Shown: positions 19,064 to 29,176, counted from the first letter of the stretch. The stretch is DNA of 64,000 nt from Pseudopedobacter saltans DSM 12145 (GCF_000190735.1 NC_015177.1:2170001-2234000), one strand, 5' to 3'. Translations and numbers: made by a program. The notes: generated by a model not told the origin, from the sequence alone.

Positions 19064-20755
19064 CTATAATCCTGCTCCGTACGGATAGGTTGTATCTATG
19101 CTCACCGGCAAACGACCAGAAGTCGTTATTTTGTTTCTTAATAATTTAAAGGCAGTTTCCTGCATCACCTCATCGTCTTCATAACAAGCCACCAGATTTT
19201 TAGCAGCAGTAAATTTATTGATAACATAAGGGCTCCCGAATACCAAGCTCAATACGTTATTCTTTTTTAAAACCGCATTAATCAAACTTATAGATGATGC
19301 TGATATTCCAAAGTTGTTGGCAGGATTTTTACTGTATTGATGCAGTCCCAGAATAATTGCACCATACTTATCATTTAGCTTGTTCAATATTTGTGTCACT
19401 TCATCCATAGAAGCATCATTAGCTAATAAATAAACGTCTGTATTGTAATTAGATTTTAGCAATCGGGATAAATTATTATCTGATTTTAATCCAACGCCTA
19501 CATAAGCGACTTTTGCCGTATCAGACAGATCAAATAATTGGGAATCAGTTTTATTAAGTACGGTAATAGCCTTTTCGTACACAGCCGTTTTTACTTTATA
19601 AACATCTTTATTCAAATCTGCCGTTATGTTAGTCGTATCAACTGGTTTTAACTGATTTAGCCCTAAATGGTATTTAGACAAAAGCACTCGGTTTACTTTT
19701 TGATCGATATCTTTCCAGGACAATTCCCCTTTTCTTATCGCTTTTCTTATACTTTTGACACTTCCTCTAATATCTCCGGGAAGACAAAGCATGTCGTTAC
19801 CCGCTATAATCGATTTGGCAGAAGCTAATCCCTGAGGATAAAATTTGGCAACGCCCTTCATTTCCAACGCATCAGTAAATGTCAATCCCTGATAAGCGAT
19901 TTCATTCCTCAAAAGATCAGTCACATTATTTTTAGATAGAGAAGTAGCCTTGTTTTCTTCCGTATCAATAGCCGGAATATATAAATGCGCCATCATCATA
20001 CTACCAACGCCTGCTTTTGCTAAAGCTTTAAAAGGAAAAAGTTCCAGGTTATTTAATTCTTCCCTTGATTTTAAAATAACCGGTAAATCATAATGAGAAT
20101 CAACATTTACGTCCCCATGACCCGGAAAGTGCTTGGCGCAGGCCATAATCCCCTCATCCTGCATTCCTTTCATTATTGCTGTTCCCATCAAAGCTACCAT
20201 TTCCTTGTTTTCTCCAAAAGAGCGTACATTAATTACCGGATTGGCTGGATTATTATTGATATCAACAACTGGTGCATAGTTTACCTGAATACCCGCCCTG
20301 TGACATTGGTCTGCTATAGCTTTTCCTACCCTGTATGCAAGAGCAGTATCCCGGGTAGCCCCCATAGTTAGCTGGTTAGGAAAAGGCTTTACATCCGAGA
20401 ATCGCATCCCCAATCCCGTTTCTCCGTCAACTGTCACCATCAATGGCACTTTCGATATAGATTGCAATCTATTTAAAACCTCCGCTTGCCTCACAGCCGC
20501 GCCCTGAAACAAACAAAGTGCCCCTATTTTATATTTTCTGATATCCTTGCTTACCTTTTCTTCAAAAAATACATCCTTATTGCCTTGCCTTTCCGATACC
20601 CGGATCACCATAAGCTGTGCTATCTTCTGCTTCTTATTTAACTTCTTTTGCACACTATCTGCCCACAGAACCGCTTCGGGAGTTTTTTGTAAAAATTCCT
20701 GAGCACAAACACTCAAAGAACTACAAAATGCCCATACAAAAAACAGTTTCTTCAT
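19064..20755 (-). CDS. NagZ-type beta-N-acetylhexosaminidase, glycoside hydrolase family 3
   Basis: 563 residues with a signal peptide ending SVCAQ, so the enzyme is periplasmic. The GH3 N-terminal domain (about 35-370) has VPLMVTVDGETGLGMRF and the NagZ-specific catalytic loop KHFPGHGDVNVDSHYDLP near 205, where the Asp/His dyad (D-S-H) replaces the usual GH3 acid. The nucleophile Asp lies in TFTDALEMKGV near 290. A C-terminal GH3_C-like region follows. It would release GlcNAc from GlcNAc-MurNAc fragments. It lies 11 bases after the phosphoesterase gene and 25 before murQ. Longer than cytoplasmic NagZ (about 340 residues), as is usual for exported Bacteroidetes GH3 forms. Confidence 0.93.
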   Translation of the reverse strand: MKKLFFVWAFCSSLSVCAQEFLQKTPEAVLWADSVQKKLNKKQKIAQLMVIRVSERQGNKDVFFEEKVSKDIRKYKIGALCLFQGAAVRQAEVLNRLQSISKVPLMVTVDGETGLGMRFSDVKPFPNQLTMGATRDTALAYRVGKAIADQCHRAGIQVNYAPVVDINNNPANPVINVRSFGENKEMVALMGTAIMKGMQDEGIMACAKHFPGHGDVNVDSHYDLPVILKSREELNNLELFPFKALAKAGVGSMMMAHLYIPAIDTEENKATSLSKNNVTDLLRNEIAYQGLTFTDALEMKGVAKFYPQGLASAKSIIAGNDMLCLPGDIRGSVKSIRKAIRKGELSWKDIDQKVNRVLLSKYHLGLNQLKPVDTTNITADLNKDVYKVKTAVYEKAITVLNKTDSQLFDLSDTAKVAYVGVGLKSDNNLSRLLKSNYNTDVYLLANDASMDEVTQILNKLNDKYGAIILGLHQYSKNPANNFGISASSISLINAVLKKNNVLSLVFGSPYVINKFTAAKNLVACYEDDEVMQETAFKLLRNKITTSGRLPVSIDTTYPYGAGL

Positions 20756-20766
20756 TTATCGATATC

Positions 20767-22608
20767 TTAAAAATTATACGCTAAACAATTAATTTTACCA
20801 TCCATGGTACTTACCAACACTTTATTATTTCCTATCGGAAGAACAACATTAACCAAACTATTGGATGTTTTGTATTGCCATACTACATCTCCGGATTTTC
20901 TATCCAATGCACTTACCAGCCCCGATTGAGACGGCACGAAAATCAATCCACTATCTTCAACTATCGCTGTCGGGCTAATTTCATAGGGTAAACTCAAGCT
21001 GGATTTCCAGTTTTCATTATACTCAGACTCCCTTGTAGATGCTCCAATAACCTTTCCATCCATAGTTTTTGCATAAACCGTGGACGAATCTCCAGAAATG
21101 CCAATAGATTCTCTTACCCTGTTATGTGGATTTGTGACTCTCCATAAAACTTCTCCCGTATTTGCATCGAAAGCCGTGAAATATCTATCCGGGGCAGCAA
21201 TAAACACTTTCCCATAAGCAGCAACCGGATAGCATGCCGCAGGAGAAAACATCCTATTGGAAGACCCGTTATTCCACTTCCAGATTTCCTTACCTGTTTT
21301 CAGATTCAGCGCATAAAAATACCTTCCCCAGCTTCCAAAAAATACTTTGTTCTGATAAACAAGAGGTTTCGTTACTACAAAGCCCTCTACATCTTTATAT
21401 TCCCAAACCAGTTTACCGTTTAAAATATCTATTGCCCTGAAAATATTATCAGAACTTCCGATATAAGCGACGTTCTGAAAAATTACAGGTGAACCTAACA
21501 CAGCTTTATTTGCTTTGATTTTCCATAGCTGTTTACCATTTTCGGCAGAAAGCCCGTATATAAAATGATCTGATGATCCAACAACAACTATTCCTGAGGC
21601 TACAGCAGGAGTCGAATAAATTTTACCATTGGATTTAAATGTCCAGATTCTTTTGCCTTTTCTTATATCCAGTGCATATACTTCTCCTTTTGTATTTGCT
21701 GTTATGGCATACGTTCCATACAACGAAATCCCAGTTCCTAAATCGCTATCATCCTGATATTCCCAAACTTGCTTTACTTTCGTTTGTTTTTTATTTACAT
21801 CATAAGAAGGTCTTTTATAAACAATCGAATCTGACTTATACTCCGACAGTTTTAAAGTCAACCAGGCGTCATTTAAGGGCATTAAAGGCCGCTTTTCCTG
21901 AAAAGAAGCGACTCCATTAGAAATGGTTATAATATTATATCCCCCTATCGAATCCTTAGCTCTTAAATTAGAGCGGCACATAACATTAGCTATTCCTTCA
22001 GAATTATATAATTTATTGATGTGGCCATGGCCACAAAGCATAAACTGAATATTCTTCTTTTTTAACAAATCCAGCGCACTGTACCAATTATTCAAAGATG
22101 AATCTTGTGGATAATGATTAACATATACAATTGGCCGATTTCCGGCTCTACCCAGTGCTTTTTCTAGCCAGACAATATCTTCGCGTGGGATTTGCCCTGG
22201 TCCCATACGCATATTCGGCCCTGAACCCGTTCCTAAAAACACTACCCCCTTATGCTCAAATTCAAAGGTACTTCTGCCAAAGACTGTATTAAAAGTATTG
22301 GCTCCGCTTTCAGACCAATTGCTATCATGGTTTCCGGGAACTACATACCAGGGTTTATTCAGCTTATCGAGTATTGTTTTCGCTATATTAAGTTCTTCGT
22401 CAGAACCAAATTCGGTGACATCACCTGACAAAATCACAAATTCAATTTCTTTACTTTTATTGATATCGTTTACGGTATTTTCTAAATCTGCAGCTCCCGT
22501 TGCATTTCCGATATGGGTGTCCGTCACTAATGCAAACTTGATATGATCACCATAAGCCGTACTTAAAGTGATTATCAACAATAGCGAAACAAGTGTCCGT
22601 TTAATCAT
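20767..22608 (-). CDS. Metallophosphoesterase with PQQ-like beta-propeller
   Basis: 613 residues from the ATG at 22608 (MIKRTLVSL); an upstream in-frame start would overlap the palindrome at 22657-22704. Signal peptide (about 1-20). A calcineurin-like phosphoesterase domain (about 20-235) shows all metal ligands: FALVTDTHIG, ILSGDVTE, VPGNHDS and LCGHGHIN. A seven- or eight-bladed PQQ-like propeller follows (about 280-610) with repeated blades such as GKRIWTF, GKQLWKI, GKLVWEY, GKEIWKW, GEVLWRV, GDVVWQY. Such fusions are periplasmic; the propeller may bind glycan or PG. It lies within the murQ operon, but its exact substrate is unknown. Confidence 0.87.
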   Translation of the reverse strand: MIKRTLVSLLLIITLSTAYGDHIKFALVTDTHIGNATGAADLENTVNDINKSKEIEFVILSGDVTEFGSDEELNIAKTILDKLNKPWYVVPGNHDSNWSESGANTFNTVFGRSTFEFEHKGVVFLGTGSGPNMRMGPGQIPREDIVWLEKALGRAGNRPIVYVNHYPQDSSLNNWYSALDLLKKKNIQFMLCGHGHINKLYNSEGIANVMCRSNLRAKDSIGGYNIITISNGVASFQEKRPLMPLNDAWLTLKLSEYKSDSIVYKRPSYDVNKKQTKVKQVWEYQDDSDLGTGISLYGTYAITANTKGEVYALDIRKGKRIWTFKSNGKIYSTPAVASGIVVVGSSDHFIYGLSAENGKQLWKIKANKAVLGSPVIFQNVAYIGSSDNIFRAIDILNGKLVWEYKDVEGFVVTKPLVYQNKVFFGSWGRYFYALNLKTGKEIWKWNNGSSNRMFSPAACYPVAAYGKVFIAAPDRYFTAFDANTGEVLWRVTNPHNRVRESIGISGDSSTVYAKTMDGKVIGASTRESEYNENWKSSLSLPYEISPTAIVEDSGLIFVPSQSGLVSALDRKSGDVVWQYKTSNSLVNVVLPIGNNKVLVSTMDGKINCLAYNF

Positions 22609-22656
22609 TATCTCCAGGGTATAATCTAAATCAAAAATAATAATTAAAATTGATAC

Positions 22657-22704
22657 ATGCATTAGTTTGCGTTTTTAAAATTTTAAAAACGCAAACTAAT
22701 GCAT
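22657..22704. repeat. Perfect 48-base palindrome between two genes
   Basis: The 24-base arms 22657-22680 and 22681-22704 are exact reverse complements with no spacer. Each arm contains the TTTGCGTTTTT / AAAAACGCAAA core that also occurs in the upstream regions of the locus. It sits one base from the stop codon of the GHL10 gene at 22706. It may act as the terminator of that gene, or as an operator for the genes downstream. The arms are AT-rich and no T run follows on the minus strand. Confidence 0.8.
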
Positions 22705-22705
22705 A

Positions 22706-24193
22706 TTATCTTCCTTTTACTGTTTCAGACAGTAAACTTTCGTTTTTCAATCTGTTTAAGGAACTTACCGCATACGTGAATTTTCGTCTTTTCAACTTAT
22801 CTTTTTCCTCAAAAACAGTAGCGGCGGAGTCGAAAGTCACACCTATAATATTTTCCGGATTGTTCACATCGATTTCGTTATTTTTAGGAAAACGATAAAT
22901 TACATAACCAAAAACACGTTCATCTTGCGGCCTTTTCCATCTAAGCACTCCCTTTTTCATTGTCAAATCCTTCGGGGAAACAGGCTTAGAACTGTCTATC
23001 CAATCCATTTCCGGAACCAAAGCTATCTTGGAATACAAATTGGTCCGCAAGGAGTCTTGAAATCCTCCAAGGTTGTTGGTTACCGATTTGGAGCTAAAAT
23101 AAACGCTACCCTGTATGTTAGGGTTCTTTCTTAAATATGCTATTTGCCGTGGCATTTGCGATGGATCATCCCATCCGTTTTTAGTTTCCGTCAATCGATA
23201 AACACCATGCCCTACATACACATGCTTTCCATAAGCGTTGCTCCCCCACCAATCCAGCAATTTCTCATAAGCCGCGGGTGCATAGTTAAATGGGAAGTAT
23301 ATTTGCGGATTCACATAGTCAATCCAGCCTTTTTCGGTCCACTTTAAAACATCTGCATATAATGCGGAATAGCCAGACAGTCCATTGGTATCAGAACCTT
23401 TGGGGTCCTCTTTTTTATTTCGCCAGATTCCGAATGGGCTGACACCAAATTTCACATAAGGTTTCTCTTTCTTAATATTATCAGCTACTGATTTTATCAA
23501 TAAATCTACATTATTCCTTCTCCAATCATGAATATCTGTAAAACCATTTGGATAGCGAGCAAATGTTGTCGTATCAGGCATAAGCTCTGCAGCTGGATAC
23601 GGATAGAAATAGTCGTCAAAATGAACACCATCGATATCATAATTTTTAACCACATTAATGATAATTTTATTAATATAGTCTCTTACTTCCGGCAAGCCCG
23701 GATCAAAAAATTTCTTTTTTGAATAGGTAAAGAACCATTCAGGCTTCTGATGAGTGATATGGTTCGGACTAACTAAACTTTCGTTGCTGTCATTCGTAGC
23801 CCTGTATGGATTAAACCAGGCATGCAGCTCCATTCCTCTTCTATGTGCCTCCCGAATAGCAAATTCCAGGGGATCATAAAATGGCTCCGGAGCTTTCCCT
23901 TGCTGGCCTGCGATGAAATAACTCCACAACTCTTCCCCATTTGCATAGAAGGCATCGGCTGAAGGACGAACCTGAAACATGATCGCATTCATTTTATTTT
24001 TCTGATGCTCATCCAATATTCTAATCAGTTCATCTTTTTGCAAATCCGAACTTAAGCCTGCCTTTGATGGCCAATCGATATTTTTTACGGTTGCAATCCA
24101 AACACCTCTGAATTCTCTCTTAGGCGGTATTTTAGCAAATAAATCACCAATTATAATAGTTGAGGCTATAAATAAAAAAATATTTTTTTTCAT
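22706..24193 (-). CDS. GHL10 (DUF187) family glycoside hydrolase, periplasmic
   Basis: 495 residues. A signal peptide (about 1-20, ending DLFA-K) without lipobox contrasts with the lipoprotein paralogue at 3606-5057. The GHL10 domain (about 25-375) starts REFRGVWIATVKNIDWPS and has AIMFQVRPSADAFY, GMELHAWFNPYRA and GVHFDDYFYPYP. A fibronectin-like tail follows (about 400-490). It likely cleaves glycan strands, by analogy with the GHL10 protein DigH. It follows the T9SS protein gene by 172 bases and precedes the phosphoesterase. The gap 24194-24365 holds AAACGCA at 24325-24331, a fragment of the locus motif. Confidence 0.88.
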   Translation of the reverse strand: MKKNIFLFIASTIIIGDLFAKIPPKREFRGVWIATVKNIDWPSKAGLSSDLQKDELIRILDEHQKNKMNAIMFQVRPSADAFYANGEELWSYFIAGQQGKAPEPFYDPLEFAIREAHRRGMELHAWFNPYRATNDSNESLVSPNHITHQKPEWFFTYSKKKFFDPGLPEVRDYINKIIINVVKNYDIDGVHFDDYFYPYPAAELMPDTTTFARYPNGFTDIHDWRRNNVDLLIKSVADNIKKEKPYVKFGVSPFGIWRNKKEDPKGSDTNGLSGYSALYADVLKWTEKGWIDYVNPQIYFPFNYAPAAYEKLLDWWGSNAYGKHVYVGHGVYRLTETKNGWDDPSQMPRQIAYLRKNPNIQGSVYFSSKSVTNNLGGFQDSLRTNLYSKIALVPEMDWIDSSKPVSPKDLTMKKGVLRWKRPQDERVFGYVIYRFPKNNEIDVNNPENIIGVTFDSAATVFEEKDKLKRRKFTYAVSSLNRLKNESLLSETVKGR

Positions 24194-24365
24194 AATGTAT
24201 AAGGTATAACAGACTTCAGAATATGCCTTGACATATTTCTTTTAATTGATAAAACATTTTGAATTAAGCATTTGCCACATTTATAACAAGTGCTATTAAC
24301 ATACAGGTTTTCATTAAACCTACTAAACGCAATAAATCTAACCACGGAGATACCATAACCATATA

Positions 24366-25985
24366 CTATCTTTTCACGATTTTGTGACTTTTCACGTCGG
24401 CTTCACTACCTGTAACCTTCAAAAAATAAACCCCTGTAGGATAGTCTTTTAAAGAAATAGAAATCATCGCCTCTGAGGAAGTCCCAGACAACAACAACTT
24501 ACCCATTGAATTATAAACCAGATAGTTGATTTCAGACCTTAACACATTATCTATATTAACAAGGTCTGCCGTAGGGTTTGGATAAACATAAACCTTACTT
24601 AAACCGCTTTTTATGAATTTAACATCATACAATTTAAACTCTCCATTTTTATCTACCTGTTTTAGCCTATAATAATTGATACCGTTTAAAGGGCTTTCAT
24701 CTATAAATTGATAATTAAGAACAGAGTTAGAATTCCCGCTTTCTGCTTTTGAAGCAATGGACCCAATAATTTCAAAATTTTGACCGTCTCCAGAACGCTG
24801 CACCTCAAATTTATCGTTATTACTTTCGCTTTGAGTTTTCCATACAAGGGTGTTTTTGCCGTTTTTGATGGAAGCGGTAAAATCGGATAAGGAAACTGGA
24901 AGGGTACCGTCTAAATTAAATGTCAAAGAATATTTAGAAATAGCATTATTTGTAACCAATTGATACAAATTCAACGTATATTTTCCACCTGAAAAGTCAC
25001 TGGCCTTAACAATATTCTTCGATAAACTTACATCTGAAAAACCAGAATTAGATGTAGCACTAAACGTATAATTACCTCCATTTAGTGTTTTCACCAGACT
25101 ATAATTCGTATTTTTATCATACTCGTTACCTAAGATTTTATATACTCTAATATTTTTCCCTACTGCTAAACTTCCCCCGGTTACGGCTAAAAATCCCGTT
25201 TCATTAATACTAAAATATTTAATCTGCGAAAAAGCTGTATTCGATGTTCCATCATAAATTATCGCAGGTAAGATGTACGAATCATAACTACCTGTATTAG
25301 AGTTATATTTAAAAAATTTCTTTGCTATCCCTCCTGTATTTGACGATACAAAAAAACTGGACTTCGACAAATCTGCTTCATCTGGAACTATTGAGATAGA
25401 CATATCCGCAGAAGCTGTCCCCATATCAATAGAACGCACAAAATCAACTCCATTGGATATATTTCTTTTATATATATAAACTACATTAGTAGTAGAACCT
25501 CCAATAAACAAAACCGCCTGATCACCGTAACCTGCTACATCAAAAGAATCTCCCATTCTAGGCATAGACGACATCCCGGATGGATACGGCAAAGACAAAG
25601 GAATTATAGCAGAATTCTCATTCGCTAAGTAGTTTACTGCAATAGACTGTCCGTCAGAAGAACTTGAAACAGCCGTTCGCATTGTGACAGAATAAATCTC
25701 TCCACTTTCAGTAACTCTTATCTTGGTATTCTGAAAACCGGTTCCAGGAATAATATCTTTAACATAAGAACCGTTGTTCGGATTTAAAATATCAACTTTC
25801 CCTCCTCTTGTAGAAACATATACCCGCTCTCCTCCCTTATAATAAGACAAGGAATAAGTTTGACTCGATGAAGTAAATTGGCCAACCCCGGTACTACCTA
25901 GTACTTGCCAATCATAATCACCTTGTGCATTAGTATTTACCCCTATAAAAAGCATAGGAATTAAATAGCGTAATTTTTTTTTCAT
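24366..25985 (-). CDS. T9SS-exported protein with DUF4623-like propeller
   Basis: 539 residues. Signal peptide (1-20, ending NTNA-Q), a propeller-like region (about 25-350) with resemblance to the DUF4623 part of the lipoprotein at 5131-6558 (compare SSMPRMGDSFDVAGYGDQA here with GAAARHGDNFSIALDANGN there), a linker domain beginning LPVSLSDFTA, and a type IX sorting domain (about 465-539) with VYVYPNPTADLVNI, YNSMGKLL and PTGVYFLKVTG. The protein would be secreted to the surface by T9SS and may bind the locus substrate. First gene of the right half of the locus. Confidence 0.8.
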   Translation of the reverse strand: MKKKLRYLIPMLFIGVNTNAQGDYDWQVLGSTGVGQFTSSSQTYSLSYYKGGERVYVSTRGGKVDILNPNNGSYVKDIIPGTGFQNTKIRVTESGEIYSVTMRTAVSSSSDGQSIAVNYLANENSAIIPLSLPYPSGMSSMPRMGDSFDVAGYGDQAVLFIGGSTTNVVYIYKRNISNGVDFVRSIDMGTASADMSISIVPDEADLSKSSFFVSSNTGGIAKKFFKYNSNTGSYDSYILPAIIYDGTSNTAFSQIKYFSINETGFLAVTGGSLAVGKNIRVYKILGNEYDKNTNYSLVKTLNGGNYTFSATSNSGFSDVSLSKNIVKASDFSGGKYTLNLYQLVTNNAISKYSLTFNLDGTLPVSLSDFTASIKNGKNTLVWKTQSESNNDKFEVQRSGDGQNFEIIGSIASKAESGNSNSVLNYQFIDESPLNGINYYRLKQVDKNGEFKLYDVKFIKSGLSKVYVYPNPTADLVNIDNVLRSEINYLVYNSMGKLLLSGTSSEAMISISLKDYPTGVYFLKVTGSEADVKSHKIVKR

Positions 25986-26324
25986 GTGTTCGATTTTTAG
26001 TTTTTGATATAATTAGTTAATTGATTTTATTTCAAACCCTCTCTTATCAATCACACAAAAACCGATTTTATCTTCTTTATCCTACAAAAACATCCATCGC
26101 CTCGATGCCCGCGCAATACAGCAGCTGCTAAGCTCTCGCTAATATTTGGAAAGAAAATAAGAATGAAAATGCAAGTAAAAGCGTTGCCATGATCGGTTTT
26201 ATGCTGTTTTACAAAGTAATATTACAAAATATAATTAAATAAATGCATAAAGCAGCAAAAATAACAACACAAAAACGCAAAAAAATAAATATAGAGCCGA
26301 TTGCATTACTGCAATCAAAGTCCC
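25986..26324 (-). promoter_or_regulatory. Upstream region of the T9SS protein gene
   Basis: No gene is seen in these 339 bases. AAAAACGCAA at 26271-26280 and a GCATAAAGCAGC stretch at 26245-26256 echo the motif upstream of the susC genes. I found no convincing -33/-7 pair. Confidence 0.35.
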
Positions 26325-27179
26325 TTAAAACTTTAAGTGCTTAACAGTTAAACCGTTAGTAATTAATTGCCGTAAAGAATCTATCCCAACGCGTAGATGC
26401 AGCTCTACAAAACCCTGCGATTGCTTGGTTGCATCGCCTTCTGATGTCTTCACCCCTTCCGGAGTCATAGGTTGATCGGAAACCAATAATAATGCGCCCG
26501 TGGGAATACTATTGGCAAAACCTACAGTAAATATAGTTGCGGTCTCCATATCTATGGCCATAGCCCTTAAAGACTGTAAATACTTTTTAAACTCCTTGTC
26601 ATGCTCCCAAACGCGTCTGTTAGTAGTATATACGGTTCCGGTCCAATAATCTCTCGAGTGCTCTCTAATTGTTGTAGAAATGGCTTTCTGCAAAGCGAAA
26701 GCTGGCAATGCAGGAACTTCTGCAGGAAGATAATCGCTGGATGTCCCTTCGCCCCGGATTGCGGCTATTGGCAGAATGAAATCACCTATATTATTTTTTG
26801 TTTTTAAACCTCCGCATTTACCCAAAAACAATACAGCTTTAGGTTTTATGGCGGTAAGTAAATCCATAACGGTCGCAGCAAGCGGGCTTCCCATTCCAAA
26901 ATTGATAATGGTTATTCCCTCGGCAGTTACACTTTGCATAGGCTTATCTAAACCATATATGGGGGCATTATCGTTCCATTCCGAAAAAAGCTCCAGATAC
27001 TTAGAAAAATTTGTAAGCAAGATATACTCTCCAAACTCCTTTAAAGGTTTACCTGTATACCTGGGCAACCAATTATTCACGATATCGGATTTTGTTTTCA
27101 AGCCTTTCTTTATAGGAGAATTCACTTCCTTATCCGGAGTCTTTACCAGAGCCTTTTTAACAGTTTTCTCTTCGTTCAT
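26325..27179 (-). CDS. amn: AMP nucleosidase
   Basis: 284 residues from the ATG at 27179 (MNEEKTVKK); a TTG start at 27203 would overlap nothing useful. A PNP/UDP phosphorylase-fold domain (about 80-260) has INFGMGSPLAATVMDLL, VLFLGKCGG, IAAIRGEGTSSDY and AIDMETATIF, the substrate-site blocks of the Bacteroidetes AMP nucleosidases. It hydrolyses AMP to adenine and ribose 5-phosphate. The short Bacteroidetes form lacks the long N-terminal domain of E. coli Amn. It lies downstream of clpX, separated by a terminator. Confidence 0.9.
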   Translation of the reverse strand: MNEEKTVKKALVKTPDKEVNSPIKKGLKTKSDIVNNWLPRYTGKPLKEFGEYILLTNFSKYLELFSEWNDNAPIYGLDKPMQSVTAEGITIINFGMGSPLAATVMDLLTAIKPKAVLFLGKCGGLKTKNNIGDFILPIAAIRGEGTSSDYLPAEVPALPAFALQKAISTTIREHSRDYWTGTVYTTNRRVWEHDKEFKKYLQSLRAMAIDMETATIFTVGFANSIPTGALLLVSDQPMTPEGVKTSEGDATKQSQGFVELHLRVGIDSLRQLITNGLTVKHLKF

Positions 27180-27205
27180 AAGTATGAGTATTTCGTTAAA
27201 CAAAA

Positions 27206-27228
27206 TCGCCCCGGCTTTACCGGGGCGA
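27206..27228 (-). terminator. Terminator after clpX
   Basis: A 9-bp GC-rich stem (TCGCCCCGG, 27206-27214 with 27220-27228) and a 5-base loop, followed on the minus strand by TTTTGTTT, lies 6 bases past the clpX stop. Confidence 0.85.
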
Positions 27229-27234
27229 CATATA

Positions 27235-28476
27235 TTAAGCTACTTTCAATTTTTTCAAATCCGACTTTTCGAATTTCTCTTTGGCATAATCCAGATCTAT
27301 CGTCAGCTTCTTGGATTTCTGCTTTTCCGAAGGAATCTCGAACATCGCATCAATCATAATTGCCTCGCAAATGGATCTTAATCCCCTTGCTCCCAGTTTA
27401 AACTCCAGTGCTTTATCTACTATAAATTCGTAAACTTCTTTTGAAAATTCTAAGGCTATATCCTCAAATTCAAATAATTTTTGATACTGTTTGATTAACG
27501 AGTTTTTAGGCTCCGTCAAAATATTCAGCAAGGTTTCCCTATCTAGCGGATTCAAATAAGTAAGTACTGGCACACGACCGATAAGTTCTGGTATCAATCC
27601 AAAAGATTTCAAATCCTGCGGCGTAATGTATTTATATAGATTATTAATATCTATATCGTCATTTTCCTTCGCAAACTTATAACCAACTGTCTGTGTTCTC
27701 AATCTATTTGCGATTTTCTTTTCAATGCCATCAAAAGCACCACCACAGATAAACAGGATATTATTGGTATTTACAGGAATCATTTTCTGATCAGGGTGCT
27801 TTCTGCCCCCCTGTGGCGGAACATTAACAATAGTCCCTTCTAATATTTTCAATAAAGCCTGTTGAACACCTTCTCCTGATACATCTCTGGTAATAGAAGG
27901 ATTATCACTTTTACGCGCCACTTTATCAACCTCGTCAATGTAAACTATTCCTCTTTCTGCCGCAGCAACATCATAATCAGCTGCCTGCAATAACCTCGTC
28001 AGAATACTTTCCACATCTTCACCTACATAACCTGCCTCGGTAAGTACCGTAGCGTCACAGATACAGAAAGGTACATTTAAGATCTTAGCAATCGTTTTAG
28101 CCAGTAAAGTTTTACCCGTACCGGTTTCTCCAACCATCATAATGTTAGATTTCTCTATCTCCACCTCATCTTTACCAACCTTTTGGTTCAAGCGTTTGTA
28201 GTGATTATAAACCGCTACAGAAAGTACCTTTTTTGCACTATCTTGCCCAATTACATACTGATCAAGATGCCTCTTGATCTCCAAAGGTTTAAGTAGTGTC
28301 AGGGTTGCCTGAACATTTTTATTCTTTCGCGAGGCAAATTCTTCTAAAAGAATATCATTGGCCTGCGCTACACATTTATCACAAATATGAGCATCAAGGC
28401 CAGCTATAAGCATTAAAGAATCCTGCTTACTTGCTCCACAAAAAGAACACCTAACATCTTTTTCTTTCTTATTCAT
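27235..28476 (-). CDS. clpX: ATP-dependent Clp protease ATP-binding subunit ClpX
   Basis: 413 residues. An N-terminal zinc-binding domain has Cys10, Cys13, Cys32 and Cys35. The AAA+ domain has Walker A GETGTGKT near 118, Walker [10 protein letters not shown] near 180, the pore-loop GYVGEDVE and the C-terminal small domain with GARGLRSI. Unfolds tagged substrates and feeds them to ClpP. The ATG overlaps the clpP stop by eight bases, so the two are translationally coupled. Confidence 0.98.
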   Translation of the reverse strand: MNKKEKDVRCSFCGASKQDSLMLIAGLDAHICDKCVAQANDILLEEFASRKNKNVQATLTLLKPLEIKRHLDQYVIGQDSAKKVLSVAVYNHYKRLNQKVGKDEVEIEKSNIMMVGETGTGKTLLAKTIAKILNVPFCICDATVLTEAGYVGEDVESILTRLLQAADYDVAAAERGIVYIDEVDKVARKSDNPSITRDVSGEGVQQALLKILEGTIVNVPPQGGRKHPDQKMIPVNTNNILFICGGAFDGIEKKIANRLRTQTVGYKFAKENDDIDINNLYKYITPQDLKSFGLIPELIGRVPVLTYLNPLDRETLLNILTEPKNSLIKQYQKLFEFEDIALEFSKEVYEFIVDKALEFKLGARGLRSICEAIMIDAMFEIPSEKQKSKKLTIDLDYAKEKFEKSDLKKLKVA

Positions 28477-29176
28477 TTGTTTTATTAGCGTTTACTCCCA
28501 ATACCTCATCAACCATTCCATAATGTTTAGCCTCTTCCGCTTTCATCCAGTAATCCCTGTCTGATGATCTCTCCACCCATTCGTAAGATTGGCCAGAATG
28601 TTTAGAGATGATATCGTAAAGTTCTTGTTTCAACTTCAACATCTCTCTTAAATTAATTTCCATATCCGCTGCAACCCCCTGCGCTCCGCCGGACGGTTGA
28701 TGAATCATAATCCTGGCGTGTGGTAAAGCAGCTCTTTTACCCTTTGCACCTGCACACATTAAAACAGCTCCCATAGAAGCAGCCATACCTGTACAAATTG
28801 TGGCTACATCAGGCGAAATAAACTGCATCGTATCATAAATCCCCAAACCTGCATATACGGACCCTCCCGGAGAGTTGATATAGATCTGAATATCACGCTT
28901 CGCATCTGTAGATTGCAAAAACAATAGCTGAGCCTGAATGATATTTGCATTCTGATCATAAATAGCATCTCCTAAAAAGATAATCCTATCCATCATCAAA
29001 CGTGAAAACACGTCCATTTGCGCAACATTCAGCTGCCTTTCTTCAATGATATAAGGTGTCATCGAAGTTGGCATATGCAAGCCCTGTACGTTATTAATAT
29101 ATTTATCTACATGCATTCCACCAATTCTATGGTGTTTTACAGCGTATTTTCTAAATTCGTTTTTGTCTATCTTCAT
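28469..29176 (-). CDS. clpP: ATP-dependent Clp protease proteolytic subunit
   Basis: 235 residues from the ATG at 29176 (MKIDKNEF). Catalytic Ser134 in GMAASMGA, His159 in [10 protein letters not shown] and Asp208 in SSDRDYWM are present. It carries an N-terminal extension of about 30 residues relative to E. coli ClpP, as is common in Bacteroidetes. Forms the tetradecameric chamber that degrades proteins unfolded by ClpX, encoded directly downstream. Confidence 0.97.
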   Translation of the reverse strand: MKIDKNEFRKYAVKHHRIGGMHVDKYINNVQGLHMPTSMTPYIIEERQLNVAQMDVFSRLMMDRIIFLGDAIYDQNANIIQAQLLFLQSTDAKRDIQIYINSPGGSVYAGLGIYDTMQFISPDVATICTGMAASMGAVLMCAGAKGKRAALPHARIMIHQPSGGAQGVAADMEINLREMLKLKQELYDIISKHSGQSYEWVERSSDRDYWMKAEEAKHYGMVDEVLGVNANKTNE

